Assembly (NCBI RefSeq): GCF_900167025.1
Contig: NZ_FUXC01000002.1
Coordinates: 62,001 to 126,000, forward strand
Reading direction: 5' to 3'
Length of the DNA: 64,000 nt
From: Treponema berlinense
GTDB lineage: Bacteria > Spirochaetota > Spirochaetia > Treponematales > Treponemataceae
The position numbers were made by a program, and so were the translations under genes. Within the stretch, counting starts at the first letter, position 1; each line of letters begins with the position of its first letter. Shown piece by piece: positions 52,319 through 61,813 of this stretch. Below the pieces are notes generated by a model that saw only the letters and a program-made list of their open reading frames with translations, did no database searches and had not been told where the DNA came from.

Positions 52319-53695
52319 ATGAATATTTTAGCCGTAAACGAGGAAAAATCTGAAAAAAAAGAACCTGATTTTTCAGTAAAAACAATCGAACCTGTAAATC
52401 CTACAAAAATTAAGGTTATCGGTTGCGGTGGCTGTGGCGGAAATGCCGTAAATAATATGATTGATGCCGGAATTCAGGGTGTTGAATTTATTGCGCTCAA
52501 TACAGACTTGCAGCATCTTGCCGTTTCTAAGGCCGACTATAAAATTCAAATCGGTAAAAAAATTACCGGAGGTCTTGGAGCGGGAATGCATCCAGAAATT
52601 GGTGAAGAGGCCGCAAAAGAAGAAGCTGAAAATCTAAAAAAACTCCTGCAGGGAACAAATATGGTTTTTATTACGGCAGGAATGGGCGGTGGAACAGGAA
52701 CTGGATCTGCCCCTGTCGTTGCAAAACTCGCAAAAGAACTTGGAATTCTTACTGTCGCTGTAGTCACGACTCCTTTTGATTTTGAAGGTGAGGCACGACG
52801 CGAGCTTGCGGAAGAAGGTATAAAAAAACTCCGGACAGAAGTTGATTCTTTGATTGTGATTCCAAACCAGCGCGTTTTTGAAGGTCCTGAAAAAAAGCCT
52901 TCAGTTTTGCAGGGATTTAAGATTATTGATGATATTTTGCGTCAAGGTGTACAGGGAATTTCTGATATAATTACAAAAACTGGCGTTGTAAACCGCGACT
53001 TTAACGATGTAAATACCGTAATGAAAGGTCAGGGAGATGCTATTTTGGGAATTGGCGTTGCAGAAGGCGAAAATCGTGCTGTCGATGCTGCTTCTATGGC
53101 TATTAACAACAAGCTTCTTTCTGATACTCACATTGACGGAGCAAAAAATGTTCTTGTAAAAATCAGTGGCGACGAAAGCGTTGGTATTGATGAATGTGAT
53201 GAAATCGTAAAAGGAATTACGGCTAGCGCGTCTAAAGATGTAAAGGTTTTGTGGGGACTTTACACAGAACCGGAACTTGGCGATAAAATCAGCGTAACTG
53301 TCGTTGCAACAGGTTTTAATTCTCCAGAAGTTTTTGAAGAAAGCCAGGAAGAATCTGTAGCCGAAGATGATGTGCAGACGTCGGCAAAACAAAAAAACGA
53401 CAAAAACACAATCGGTCTTGGCGATTTTATAAACGTTTTGAACGGCGGTTCTTTTGAAGATGTTTCGACATTTTCCGAAAAGAAAAAAGAAATTCCTGTT
53501 GTTGAACAGAGCACCGCTTCAAAAATTGCAGGCGGCGCAAAACCGGCAAATACTCTTGCAGAAAGAAGGGAAAATGTTTCCAGCCGCATGCAGTCTGGTC
53601 TTGTTCCTCCGCCGAATTTTGATATAAACGATATAAATCAGCCTACATATTTGAGAAAAAAATATTCAAAACTCATTGATCTTTCAAAAAAATAA
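52319..53695 (+). CDS. ftsZ: Cell division protein FtsZ
   Basis: 458 aa from ATG 52319 with GGGAGGA 6 nt upstream; an open frame from 52232 is not used. IKVIGCGGCGGNAVNNMI (about 31-48), GMGGGTGTGSAPVVAKLA (the tubulin-type GGGTGTG at about 123) and NRDFNDVNTVM are intact. It is longer than the usual 380-400 aa because of an extended linker (370-440). The C-terminal QPTYLRKKYSKL is the conserved tail that binds FtsA. ZapA is also encoded in this window. Confidence 0.96.
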   Translation: MNILAVNEEKSEKKEPDFSVKTIEPVNPTKIKVIGCGGCGGNAVNNMIDAGIQGVEFIALNTDLQHLAVSKADYKIQIGKKITGGLGAGMHPEIGEEAAKEEAENLKKLLQGTNMVFITAGMGGGTGTGSAPVVAKLAKELGILTVAVVTTPFDFEGEARRELAEEGIKKLRTEVDSLIVIPNQRVFEGPEKKPSVLQGFKIIDDILRQGVQGISDIITKTGVVNRDFNDVNTVMKGQGDAILGIGVAEGENRAVDAASMAINNKLLSDTHIDGAKNVLVKISGDESVGIDECDEIVKGITASASKDVKVLWGLYTEPELGDKISVTVVATGFNSPEVFEESQEESVAEDDVQTSAKQKNDKNTIGLGDFINVLNGGSFEDVSTFSEKKKEIPVVEQSTASKIAGGAKPANTLAERRENVSSRMQSGLVPPPNFDINDINQPTYLRKKYSKLIDLSKK

Positions 53696-53698
53696 AAA

Positions 53699-54604
53699 AT
53701 GACGGTAAAAATGCTTGTTCAACAGTTTTATACTGATGTAAGGACTGTTGAACGGCTTAGCGAAAATACAGCAAAAACTTACGCGGAATGTGTTATTCTT
53801 TTTTTCAGGTGGCTGGCAAAAGAAAAAATAAAGCTTTCTTCTGTAACCACAAAAAATTTGGTTTATTATCTTGTCTGGAGAAAAACTGAAGGAACGGACG
53901 AACTTACAATTGCGAAAGATATTTCGGCGCTACGGCTCTTTGGTTCTTTTTTAAAAAGAAAAAACTATTGGAAAGAGAATTTTGCGCTTCCTTTGGATAG
54001 ACCAAAACCGAGCCGCTCTCTGCCAAAAGTTTTGAGCGTTGAGCAGGTTGATGCTTTTTTGAATGCAATCGACCTTTCTAAACCGCTTGGAATCCGCGAC
54101 AGAGCCTTGTTTGAGCTTATTTACAGTTGCGGACTTCGGATTAGCGAAGCAGCCGGACTAAAAATACAGAATCTTCATCTAAAAGAGAGAGTTTTGATTG
54201 TTCAGGGAAAAGGTGATAAAGAGCGGATGGTGCCGTTTGGAGAAACTGCAAAAATTCGCCTTGAAGCATATTTGAATGAAGTTCGGCCACAGCTGGTCGG
54301 TACTAGAGTAATTGATGAAGTTTTTGTAAATTATCAAGGTAAGCCTTTGAGCAGAAAAGGAATTTGGAAGAATTTTCAAATTTATGAAGCAAAAAGCGGG
54401 ATAAATGCAAAAGTTCATACTTTGCGCCACAGTTTTGCAACCCATTTGCTCGCCGGCGGAATGGATTTGCGTTCTGTGCAGGAATTGCTCGGTCACTCGG
54501 ATCTTGCAACGACTACAATTTACACGCATATTGAAAATTCTCAATTGAGAGAAGCTCATAAAAAGTTTTTTCCGGGACATAGAACGGAAGATCAGGAGAA
54601 TTAA
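53699..54604 (+). CDS. Tyrosine recombinase, XerC/D type
   Basis: 301 aa. N-terminal SAM-like core-binding domain, then DRALFELIYSCGLRISEAAGLKIQNLHL with the first catalytic Arg, KGDKERMVPFG, HTLRHSFATHLLAGG with His-xx-Arg, and ELLGHSDLATTTIYTHI with His and the Tyr nucleophile. XerC/D resolve chromosome dimers at dif during division, which fits its place 3 bp after ftsZ. No dif site was identified in the window. Confidence 0.92.
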   Translation: MTVKMLVQQFYTDVRTVERLSENTAKTYAECVILFFRWLAKEKIKLSSVTTKNLVYYLVWRKTEGTDELTIAKDISALRLFGSFLKRKNYWKENFALPLDRPKPSRSLPKVLSVEQVDAFLNAIDLSKPLGIRDRALFELIYSCGLRISEAAGLKIQNLHLKERVLIVQGKGDKERMVPFGETAKIRLEAYLNEVRPQLVGTRVIDEVFVNYQGKPLSRKGIWKNFQIYEAKSGINAKVHTLRHSFATHLLAGGMDLRSVQELLGHSDLATTTIYTHIENSQLREAHKKFFPGHRTEDQEN

Positions 54605-54608
54605 GAAA

Positions 54609-55373
54609 ATGATAAAAATCGTCTTAAAAAAATCTTCACAAAAAAATTTAAGGAATTCAATTTCCGCCTTTTTTTTAGCCGCCTTTCTTCTTTGCGGCTG
54701 TTCCGGAAAATCAAGCAAGACAATAATTCGTCTTCAAAAAATGGAAGAAAATGTTGGTTCTCCTACGACCGAGGCTGAATTAAAAGACGCCATAAAAAAA
54801 TATCAAGACCGCGTAACCGATATTCAGCTTGCAAATTCTCAAATAGGAATCTGGTACAAAATGCTTGCAACCCGTTATCTTGATGCAAAAATGTATGGAG
54901 AAGCCTTAAAAACTTTTCAAACTGCAATTCAGTATTATCCTGCAAACCAAAATCTTTTTTATTATGTCGGGGTTTGCGCCGGTTATATGGCAAAAGCTTC
55001 TCTGGATTTTAATGCGAGCGGCGGAACTTCTGCTGAAAAATTCAATTATTTAAAACTTGCGGAAAGCGCCTATTTAAGGGCGATTGAACTTGAGCCGCGT
55101 TATGTCCGTTCACTTTACGGTCTTGGCGTTCTCTATGTTTTTGAACTTGATCAGTGCGAAAAAGCGATTCCTTATCTTGAAACTGCTCTCAGCGTTGAAA
55201 CAAAAAACACAGACATTATGTTTGTTCTTGCCAGGGCATATTATGTGGAAGGCCAGTACGATAATGCTGTTTCTCTTTATGATAAGATAATTTCTGTAAC
55301 AAAGTCTGAGCAGAAAAAAAAGAGCGCAGAAGCAAATAAAAAAATTGCACTTGATGCTTACTATGCAAATTAG
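54609..55373 (+). CDS. TPR-repeat lipoprotein
   Basis: 254 aa. A Lys-rich N-terminus and FFLAAFLLCGCSGKSS give a lipoprotein signal with Cys near residue 31. Then two to three tetratricopeptide repeats: YGEALKTFQTAIQYYP, YLRAIELEPRYVRSLYGLGVLYV and AYYVEGQYDNAVSLYDKI. Probably an outer-membrane- or periplasm-anchored scaffold; a role in envelope assembly is inference. It overlaps dprA's start by 11 bp. Confidence 0.85.
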   Translation: MIKIVLKKSSQKNLRNSISAFFLAAFLLCGCSGKSSKTIIRLQKMEENVGSPTTEAELKDAIKKYQDRVTDIQLANSQIGIWYKMLATRYLDAKMYGEALKTFQTAIQYYPANQNLFYYVGVCAGYMAKASLDFNASGGTSAEKFNYLKLAESAYLRAIELEPRYVRSLYGLGVLYVFELDQCEKAIPYLETALSVETKNTDIMFVLARAYYVEGQYDNAVSLYDKIISVTKSEQKKKSAEANKKIALDAYYAN

Positions 55374-56391
55374 CGAAAACGAAATCATAAAGAGGCTGAT
55401 TATTTCCGAGGCCTCTTTTTTAACGCTCAAAGAAAAGACTCTTTTGCAAAAAAAACTTGACAGTTTTAATGACATTGCGTTAATGTCAAATAAAGAACTT
55501 TCTTCTATTATAAACAGGAGTTTAATAAAAACTGCCTGGGATGGAAAAAAAGTTCTAAAAAAAGCGCAAACCGCAAATTTCCTTATGCAGAAATTTGGCA
55601 TAAGATGGAGTTTTTTCGGAGATTCGGATTATCCGGCATTGCTGACCGAAATGAAAGATTCTCCTTATGTTATTTTTTATCGTGGAAATTTGGATTGTTT
55701 GAAGGCGAATTGTGTTTCGATGGTAGGAACTCGAAGAGCGACTTTTACTGGAAAAAATGCTGCTTTTGATTTTGCAAGAGAGGCGTCAGATAATGGCGAA
55801 ACTGTAATTTCTGGTCTTGCCTATGGAATTGACATTGCAAGTCATCGCGGAGCATTGGCTGGAAAATCTGCAAAAACAGCGGCTGTTTTACCCGGTGGAA
55901 TTGATTCAATTGTTCCTGCCGGACACTCAAAAACTGCAGTTCAAATTGTCGAAAACGGCGGATTGATTTTGAGCGAATATACGCCCGGAACTCCTGCCCA
56001 ACCTTTCCGTTTTGTGCAACGCAACAGAATTATTGCCGCTTTGAGCCCGGCTACTGTGGTAGTTCAGGCGCCTGCTGGAAGCGGAGCTATGATTACGGCA
56101 GGACTTGCGCTTGATTACAATAGATACGTGTTTTTTCACGAAGCGTGTTTTAATCAGGAAGCAAAGGCTTTGGACGCAATAAACGCTCAAAAACTTTCGG
56201 CAATGGCTTTAAGAGAAAAAAACGGACAAAAAAAGGCTTATGCAAAAAGCCTGAATTCTCCGGAAAGATACGTTTCTGAAGGGGCGCCTGTTGTAAAAAA
56301 CTACGCAGAATATTGTGCATTAAAAAACGAAGATTTCTGCGGAATAAACTTAAAAAAAGACAACGGACAGTTAAATCTGTTCATTGATTGA
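55363..56391 (+). CDS. dprA: DNA processing protein DprA
   Basis: 342 aa from ATG 55363 (a TTG six codons earlier is also in frame, inside the lipoprotein gene). VSMVGTRRATFTGKNAAFDFAREASDNGETVISGLAYGIDIASHRGAL is the DprA Rossmann core, and LPGGIDSIVPAGH follows. DprA loads RecA onto incoming single-stranded DNA in natural transformation; most bacteria keep it, so competence is not implied. topA lies 14 bp downstream. Confidence 0.95.
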   Translation: MQISENEIIKRLIISEASFLTLKEKTLLQKKLDSFNDIALMSNKELSSIINRSLIKTAWDGKKVLKKAQTANFLMQKFGIRWSFFGDSDYPALLTEMKDSPYVIFYRGNLDCLKANCVSMVGTRRATFTGKNAAFDFAREASDNGETVISGLAYGIDIASHRGALAGKSAKTAAVLPGGIDSIVPAGHSKTAVQIVENGGLILSEYTPGTPAQPFRFVQRNRIIAALSPATVVVQAPAGSGAMITAGLALDYNRYVFFHEACFNQEAKALDAINAQKLSAMALREKNGQKKAYAKSLNSPERYVSEGAPVVKNYAEYCALKNEDFCGINLKKDNGQLNLFID

Positions 56392-56405
56392 ATTTGGAGT
56401 AAAAA

Positions 56406-58541
56406 ATGGCAGCTAAGAAAAAAGAGAGTGCAGAAAAAACTCTGGTAATTGTAGAGTCTCCTGCAAAAGCAAAAACAATTGAAAAATATCTTGGGCCAGG
56501 CTATACGGTAAAAGCGAGCATGGGGCATCTTATCGATCTCCCGAAAAGCCGGATGGCAATCCAAATTGATAATAATTTTGAACCTGAATATATAACAGTT
56601 CGTGGACGTGCAAAACTTTTAAAGGAATTGCAAAAAGATGCAAAAAACAGCAGCCACGTTTTCCTGGCATCCGATCCTGACCGCGAAGGAGAGGCGATTG
56701 CCTGGCATTTGAACAATGCAATCAAAGAAAAAACATCTGCGGATATAAAGCGCGTTGTTTTTAACGAAATTACTCCAAATGCGATTCGCGAAGCGGTAAA
56801 AAATCCCCGCGGTATTTACGAAAGCCTTGTAAACGCGCAAAAAGCCCGCCGTGTTCTTGACCGCCTTGTAGGCTACAATTTGAGTCCGCTTTTGTGGGAA
56901 AAAGTAAAAAACGGTCTTTCTGCAGGTCGCGTTCAGTCGGTTGCATTGCGCCTTATTTGCGAACGCGAAAAAGAAGTGGAAGATTTTATTCCTGAAGAAT
57001 ATTGGACTTTGGAAGCGGATTTTATAAAAGGTAAAACCCAGTTTACGGCTCAGCTCGTAAAATATAAGGGAGCAAAACCTGAATTAAAAAACGAAGCTGA
57101 AGTCAATAAAATCATCGAAGAAATAAAAAATTCCGAATGTAAAGTAAAGGAAATAAAAAGCACTGACAAAACAGTCCGCCCAAAAGCGCCTTATACGACA
57201 AGTAAACTTCAGCAGGATGCTGCAAACAGACTTGGTTTTACTTCAAGAAAGACAATGCAGGTTGCACAGCAGCTTTACGAGGGAATTCAGATTGGAAGCA
57301 GCCGTGTCGGTCTTATTACTTATATGCGTACAGATTCTGTCAGAATTGCTCAGAGCGCCCTCGATGATGTCCGCAAATGGATTGGCAAAAATTTCCCTGA
57401 CCAGCTTCCTGCCGAGCCGATTCATTATGCAGTTGGAAAAAGTGCTCAGGATGCGCATGAATGTATTCGCCCGACTTATATTGATTACACTCCTGACAGC
57501 GTAAAAGAATATCTTACCCGCGACCAGTTGAGGCTTTATTCAATTATTTGGGAAAGATTTTTTTCAAGCCAGATGAACAATGCAAAAACCCGGACGACAA
57601 GCGTTGATATTGAGGCTGGAGACGCTCTTTTCCGCGTAAGCGCTTCAAAACTTATTGAAAAAGGTTTTTACAGCGTAATGAAAGTTCTTTCTTCAAAAGA
57701 AGAAGTTACAGGAAATATTCCGGCTTTAAAAGAGGGCGAGATTCTGGATAGCGCTCACAAGTTCTATCCTGAACAGCACTTTACTTCTGGACCTGCACGC
57801 TATACCGACGCTTCAATCGTAAAAATGCTCGAAGAGAAGGGAATTGGACGTCCTTCAACTTATGCGCCGATTATTTCGGTTTTGCTTGATCGTTATTATG
57901 TAACAAGAAATAACAGACAGCTTATGCCGACGGTTCTTGGAAAAATGATTTCAAAAATTCTTGTAGAATCGTTTCCTGACGTTATAAACGAAAAATTTAC
58001 GGCGGAAGTTGAAAACGAGCTCGATGCAGTTGAACAGGACAAGGTCGTATGGAACGATATGATTCGCGACTTTTATGGTCCTTTTAAAAAACGTGTTGAA
58101 GAAGTTGAACATAATACAGAAAGTATAAAGGGTTTTTTGGACGAAAAGACCGATTTGATCTGCGAAAAATGCGGCAAGCCGATGGTAAAAAAACTCGGTA
58201 GATTTGGCTTTTTCCTTGCATGTTCAGGATTCCCGGAATGTCACAATACAAAGTCTATTCCGCTTGCAAAATGTCCGATAAAAGGCTGCAACGGCGACAT
58301 CGTTGAACGAAAATCAAAGGGAAGGGGAAAATCTTTCTACGGATGTACAAATTATCCAAAATGCTCATTTATCAGTCATTTTAAACCTATCGACGCAACT
58401 TGCCCTAAGTGCGGATGGTTTATGGTTGAAAAATTTGACAAAAAGAACGGAACTTACAAATCGTGCATAAATCCAGATTGTGATTATCTGCACTCCGCCG
58501 GAGAAGAAGAAATGCCGGCTCCTGTTCCTTCTGAAGATTGA
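56406..58541 (+). CDS. topA: DNA topoisomerase I
   Basis: 711 aa. TOPRIM (VIVESPAKAKTIEKYLG, about 14-30; DPDREGEAIAWHL, 90-102 with the acidic triad) and the catalytic Tyr306 in GLITYMRTDS are present. Three C4 zinc-ribbon repeats close the protein (CEKCGKP, CPIKGCNGD, CPKCGWF...). It relaxes negative supercoils. In this order after dprA, as in other treponemes, I believe. Confidence 0.97.
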   Translation: MAAKKKESAEKTLVIVESPAKAKTIEKYLGPGYTVKASMGHLIDLPKSRMAIQIDNNFEPEYITVRGRAKLLKELQKDAKNSSHVFLASDPDREGEAIAWHLNNAIKEKTSADIKRVVFNEITPNAIREAVKNPRGIYESLVNAQKARRVLDRLVGYNLSPLLWEKVKNGLSAGRVQSVALRLICEREKEVEDFIPEEYWTLEADFIKGKTQFTAQLVKYKGAKPELKNEAEVNKIIEEIKNSECKVKEIKSTDKTVRPKAPYTTSKLQQDAANRLGFTSRKTMQVAQQLYEGIQIGSSRVGLITYMRTDSVRIAQSALDDVRKWIGKNFPDQLPAEPIHYAVGKSAQDAHECIRPTYIDYTPDSVKEYLTRDQLRLYSIIWERFFSSQMNNAKTRTTSVDIEAGDALFRVSASKLIEKGFYSVMKVLSSKEEVTGNIPALKEGEILDSAHKFYPEQHFTSGPARYTDASIVKMLEEKGIGRPSTYAPIISVLLDRYYVTRNNRQLMPTVLGKMISKILVESFPDVINEKFTAEVENELDAVEQDKVVWNDMIRDFYGPFKKRVEEVEHNTESIKGFLDEKTDLICEKCGKPMVKKLGRFGFFLACSGFPECHNTKSIPLAKCPIKGCNGDIVERKSKGRGKSFYGCTNYPKCSFISHFKPIDATCPKCGWFMVEKFDKKNGTYKSCINPDCDYLHSAGEEEMPAPVPSED

Positions 58542-58552
58542 GGTAAGTTTTT

Positions 58553-59470
58553 TTGACAATAAAAGAGGCTTGTGAAGAATTTTTGCTTTATCTTGGTTCT
58601 GTAAAGGGAATGTCGCAAAATACTGTAACGGCATATAAAAACGACCTTGGACAGCTTTGTTTAATGCAAAATATTGGTCTTGAACGGCAGATAGAAACTG
58701 TGACAACAGAAGACTTGAGGCTCTGTGTTGGAAATATGTCTTTAATGCATAGAAAAAACACTTCGATAAACAGGTTTATTTCGTCGTTTAGAAGCCTTTT
58801 TGCTTATTGCTGGAAATTCGGATATTTAAAAACGAATCCTGCGCTTGAAATAAAAACCGTAAAAACTTCAAAAAACTTGCCGAATTTTTTGACAGGCGCA
58901 GAAGTTGATAAAATTTGCTCCGAACCAGATAAAAATCCTCTTTTATGGAAAAGCCGCGACAAAGCCCTTTTTGAGGTGATGTATTCAAGCGGTTGCCGTC
59001 TTTCTGAAGTTGTCGGCCTGAAAATTTCAGATTTTTCGTACGGTTTTTCGAGTGCGGTTGTAAAAGGAAAGGGGAATAAAGACCGGATTGTTTATTTTGA
59101 GAAAGATGCCCAAAACGCAATAAAAACTTATCTTGCAGAAAGAAATTCGCGGTTTACGGATTTAAAGATTAAAAACCCGAAAGATTTTCTGTTTGTAAAC
59201 CAAAATGGAAAACCTTTGGGACGTGGAGGCGTCGGCTTTATTCTTTCGAAATATTCTGGAGCGGAAGGAACCAACCGTCATGTAAATCCTCACGCGTTCA
59301 GACACACTTTTGCCACTGCCCTTATAACTCAGGGGGCGGACGTCCGGCTTGTTCAGGAAATGCTTGGCCATTCTTCGATAAGTACAACTCAACGATATAC
59401 GCACGTTTCTACAGATAAAATGATTGCAATGTACAATAAGGCGCATCCTCACGGCGGAAACAAACAATAA
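58553..59470 (+). CDS. Tyrosine recombinase, XerC/D type (second copy)
   Basis: 305 aa from TTG 58553 with GAGGTAAG upstream. FLLYLGSVKGMSQNTVTAYKNDL core-binding domain, RDKALFEVMYSSGCRLSEVVGLKI, KGKGNKDRIVYF, HAFRHTFATALITQGADVR and EMLGHSSISTTQRYTHV hold the Arg, His-xx-Arg, His and Tyr residues. Together with the gene at 53699 it makes a XerC/XerD pair split by tpr-dprA-topA. Which is XerC and which XerD is not decided from sequence. Confidence 0.92.
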   Translation: MTIKEACEEFLLYLGSVKGMSQNTVTAYKNDLGQLCLMQNIGLERQIETVTTEDLRLCVGNMSLMHRKNTSINRFISSFRSLFAYCWKFGYLKTNPALEIKTVKTSKNLPNFLTGAEVDKICSEPDKNPLLWKSRDKALFEVMYSSGCRLSEVVGLKISDFSYGFSSAVVKGKGNKDRIVYFEKDAQNAIKTYLAERNSRFTDLKIKNPKDFLFVNQNGKPLGRGGVGFILSKYSGAEGTNRHVNPHAFRHTFATALITQGADVRLVQEMLGHSSISTTQRYTHVSTDKMIAMYNKAHPHGGNKQ

Positions 59471-59514
59471 AAGAATTGAACCATCGGCAGAAGCATTTTC
59501 TTTTTGTTTTTTTC

Positions 59515-59543
59515 TTGCCCGATTATTTTTTTTTGAATATATT
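59515..59543 (+). promoter_or_regulatory. Promoter of hslVU, leaderless layout
   Basis: TTGCCC (59515-59520), 17-nt spacer, TATATT (59538-59543), then six bases and the hslV ATG. No ribosome binding site is visible, so the predicted +1 is the start codon itself. Confidence 0.5.
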
Positions 59544-59549
59544 TAAAAT

Positions 59550-60092
59550 ATGGAAAAGGCTAAAATTAGAAGTACGACAGTTATTGCTGTAAAAAAAGAC
59601 GGTAAAGTTGCAATGGCCGGAGACGGACAGGTAACTCTTGGAGACACGGTTTGCAAAGGCAATGCGCGTAAAGTTCGAAAAATTTACAATGGAAAAATTT
59701 TGACAGGTTTTGCCGGAAGTGTGGCAGACGCTTTTACTTTGCTTGATAAATTTGAAGAAAAAATAAAAGAATTTAACGGTGATTTGACCCGTTCAGCTGT
59801 TGAACTTGCAAAAATGTGGCGTACAGAACGCTCTTTGCAGAAACTCGAAGCAATGCTGATTGTTGCGGATAAGTCAAAAATTCTTTTGATAAGCGGCGAT
59901 GGAAACGTAATTGAACCGGAAAATGATGTTCTTGCAATCGGTTCTGGCGGAAATTACGCTTATTCTGCGGCTCTTGCCTATTTGGAATGCAGCAATTACA
60001 GTGCAAAAGAAATTGCTGAAAAATCATTGAGTATTGCAGGAAATATTTGTATTTATACAAACCACAACGTGACTGCAGAAGTTCTTGAATAG
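59550..60092 (+). CDS. hslV: ATP-dependent protease peptidase HslV
   Basis: 180 aa. The proteasome-like fold starts [23 protein letters not shown], where the first Thr of TTV is the nucleophile. Eight residues (MEKAKIRS) precede it, so, as in some ClpQ proteins, a propeptide must be removed; Escherichia coli HslV has only the initiator Met. [15 protein letters not shown] near the end is conserved. It forms a dodecamer with HslU, encoded 54 bp downstream. Confidence 0.95.
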   Translation: MEKAKIRSTTVIAVKKDGKVAMAGDGQVTLGDTVCKGNARKVRKIYNGKILTGFAGSVADAFTLLDKFEEKIKEFNGDLTRSAVELAKMWRTERSLQKLEAMLIVADKSKILLISGDGNVIEPENDVLAIGSGGNYAYSAALAYLECSNYSAKEIAEKSLSIAGNICIYTNHNVTAEVLE

Positions 60093-60146
60093 AAAAAACT
60101 TCAAACTTACATTTTAACGTTATTGCAAAATAAAAAAGGAAAAACT

Positions 60147-61556
60147 ATGGCTATTGAAGGACTTACACCTAAACAGATAGTAGAAAAACTCGACCAGTAC
60201 ATAATTGGCCAGGAAAAAGCAAAAAGGGCGGTTGCTGTTGCTTTGCGTAACCGTTTGCGCCGTATTCATCTTTCTGAAGATATCCGGGACGAAGTTGCGC
60301 CAAAAAATATTCTTATGATTGGACCTACAGGTTCTGGAAAAACAGAAATTGCGCGCCGGCTTGCAAAACTCGTAAATGCGCCTTTTATAAAGGTTGAAGC
60401 GACAAAATACACAGAAGTTGGCTACGTTGGACGCGATGTTGAATCAATGATTCGTGATCTTATGGCAGTAGGTTTTAACAACGTAAAGGCAGAAATGGAA
60501 GAACAGATGAAAGAATCAAGTCTTCCGAAAGTTGAAGAAAAAATTCTTGATCTTTTGCTGCCTGGAACAGAAAAAAAACAGAAACAGTCGAAGAATTCCG
60601 AATCTATGCAGATGCCGGAAAATGCGTTTATTTTGCCAGAGCAGGTTTCTAGCGAAAAAACAGAATCTTCTCAGGATTCGACCCGCGAAAAATTCCGCCA
60701 GATGCTTCGTGAAGGCAAACTCGAAGACCGCGAGGTTGAAGTTACAATAAGAAGACAGCCACGCGGACCGAGCATGGAAATTATTGCCGGTGGAAGCCTT
60801 GATGATTTGCAGAGTGGAATGCAGGATTTGCAGAATATTTTGACAGGCCGGAATTTGAAGAAGAAAATGGTTACTGTCCGCGAAGCGCGCAAGATTTTAC
60901 AGGCAGAAACATTGGATTCAATGATTGATCCTGACAAAGTTGCTGATATTGCAAAGCAGCGTGTGGAACAGAGCGGAATTGTGTTTATTGATGAAATCGA
61001 CAAAATCGCGACAAAAAATCAGAATTCTTCTGGACAGGTAAGCCGCGAAGGCGTTCAGAGAGACATTCTTCCGATTGTTGAAGGCTCAAAAGTGAATACA
61101 AAATGGGGCGTTGTAGATACAACTCATATTTTGTTTATTGCCGCAGGAGCCTTTAGCATGAGCGCACCGAGCGATTTGATTCCTGAATTGCAGGGACGTT
61201 TTCCTCTCCGCGTTGAACTTGAAAGCCTTACGAAAAATGAATTTAAGCGTATTTTGCTTGAACCAAAAAATGCCCTTACAAAGCAGTATACGGCGCTTTT
61301 GGAAACTGAAGGCTTAAAAATTGAATTTAGCGATGATGCAATCGACAGAATGAGTTTCCTTGCAGAAGATGTAAACAGCCGGAGCGAAAATATCGGTGCA
61401 CGCCGTTTGCATACGATTATGGAAAAAGTTCTGGAAGATGCAAGTTTTTCCGCAGACGAACATTCTGGCGAAACACTTACAATCGATGCAAAATTTGTTG
61501 ATGAAAAACTCCGTGGCGTTGTTACGGATGTTGATTTGTCGCGCTATATTCTGTAG
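60147..61556 (+). CDS. hslU: ATP-dependent protease ATPase HslU
   Basis: 469 aa from ATG 60147 with AAGGAAAA upstream; an in-frame start at 60123 is not used. Walker A GPTGSGKTE (59-67), Walker B IVFIDEIDKIA (about 280), and the I-domain between them (about 120-240). The C-terminus DLSRYIL inserts into HslV. Unfolds substrates for HslV. Terminated by no obvious hairpin; a GC-rich element follows. Confidence 0.97.
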   Translation: MAIEGLTPKQIVEKLDQYIIGQEKAKRAVAVALRNRLRRIHLSEDIRDEVAPKNILMIGPTGSGKTEIARRLAKLVNAPFIKVEATKYTEVGYVGRDVESMIRDLMAVGFNNVKAEMEEQMKESSLPKVEEKILDLLLPGTEKKQKQSKNSESMQMPENAFILPEQVSSEKTESSQDSTREKFRQMLREGKLEDREVEVTIRRQPRGPSMEIIAGGSLDDLQSGMQDLQNILTGRNLKKKMVTVREARKILQAETLDSMIDPDKVADIAKQRVEQSGIVFIDEIDKIATKNQNSSGQVSREGVQRDILPIVEGSKVNTKWGVVDTTHILFIAAGAFSMSAPSDLIPELQGRFPLRVELESLTKNEFKRILLEPKNALTKQYTALLETEGLKIEFSDDAIDRMSFLAEDVNSRSENIGARRLHTIMEKVLEDASFSADEHSGETLTIDAKFVDEKLRGVVTDVDLSRYIL

Positions 61557-61566
61557 AAAATTTAAT

Positions 61567-61705
61567 TGTGTGCTTACATGCGCACGGCCTGCCACTTGTG
61601 TGGCAGGGATATTGCGTGCAAGCACGCTGCGACTTTTGCTGGCGCAAAACTCGTTGATTATACTGTGCTGCTTACGCGCACGGCCTGCACTTCGTGGCAG
61701 GGATA
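61567..61705 (+). repeat. Tandem GC-rich hairpin modules downstream of hslU
   Basis: A 40-bp unit (GTGTGCTTACATGCGCACGG then CCTGCCACTTGTGTGGCAGG and GATA) at 61567-61611 recurs with changes at 61665-61705. Each copy contains a CTGCCAC/GTGGCAG-type hairpin. Confidence 0.55.
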
Positions 61706-61799
61706 GTAGGGGCGGCGGAGCCGTTGGCGGTTGCTTGCAACCGCCAATGTAGCGCGGTTAGCGCGGAACCCCGAATAGCCTGATTTTTGCGCTGGCAAA
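61699..61799 (+). repeat. GC-rich intergenic element, family 2 copy E
   Basis: It starts GGCAGGGATAGTAGGGGCGG and ends GCGGAACCCCGAATAGCCTG followed by ATTTTTGC, like copy D read on the minus strand. The central hairpin here is TTGGCGGTTGCTTGCAACCGCCAA. The ilvB 3' end adjoins it. Confidence 0.65.
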
Positions 61800-61813
61800 A
61801 AGCCACCCGAATT

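Noticed and set aside
53699-59470. Prophage or integrative element based on tyrosine recombinase genes
   Set aside because: Both genes have XerC/D features and lie among division and topology genes; no phage genes or attachment repeats are visible.
61567-61799. CRISPR-like array downstream of hslU
   Set aside because: Only two diverged repeat copies, no regular spacers and no cas genes nearby.
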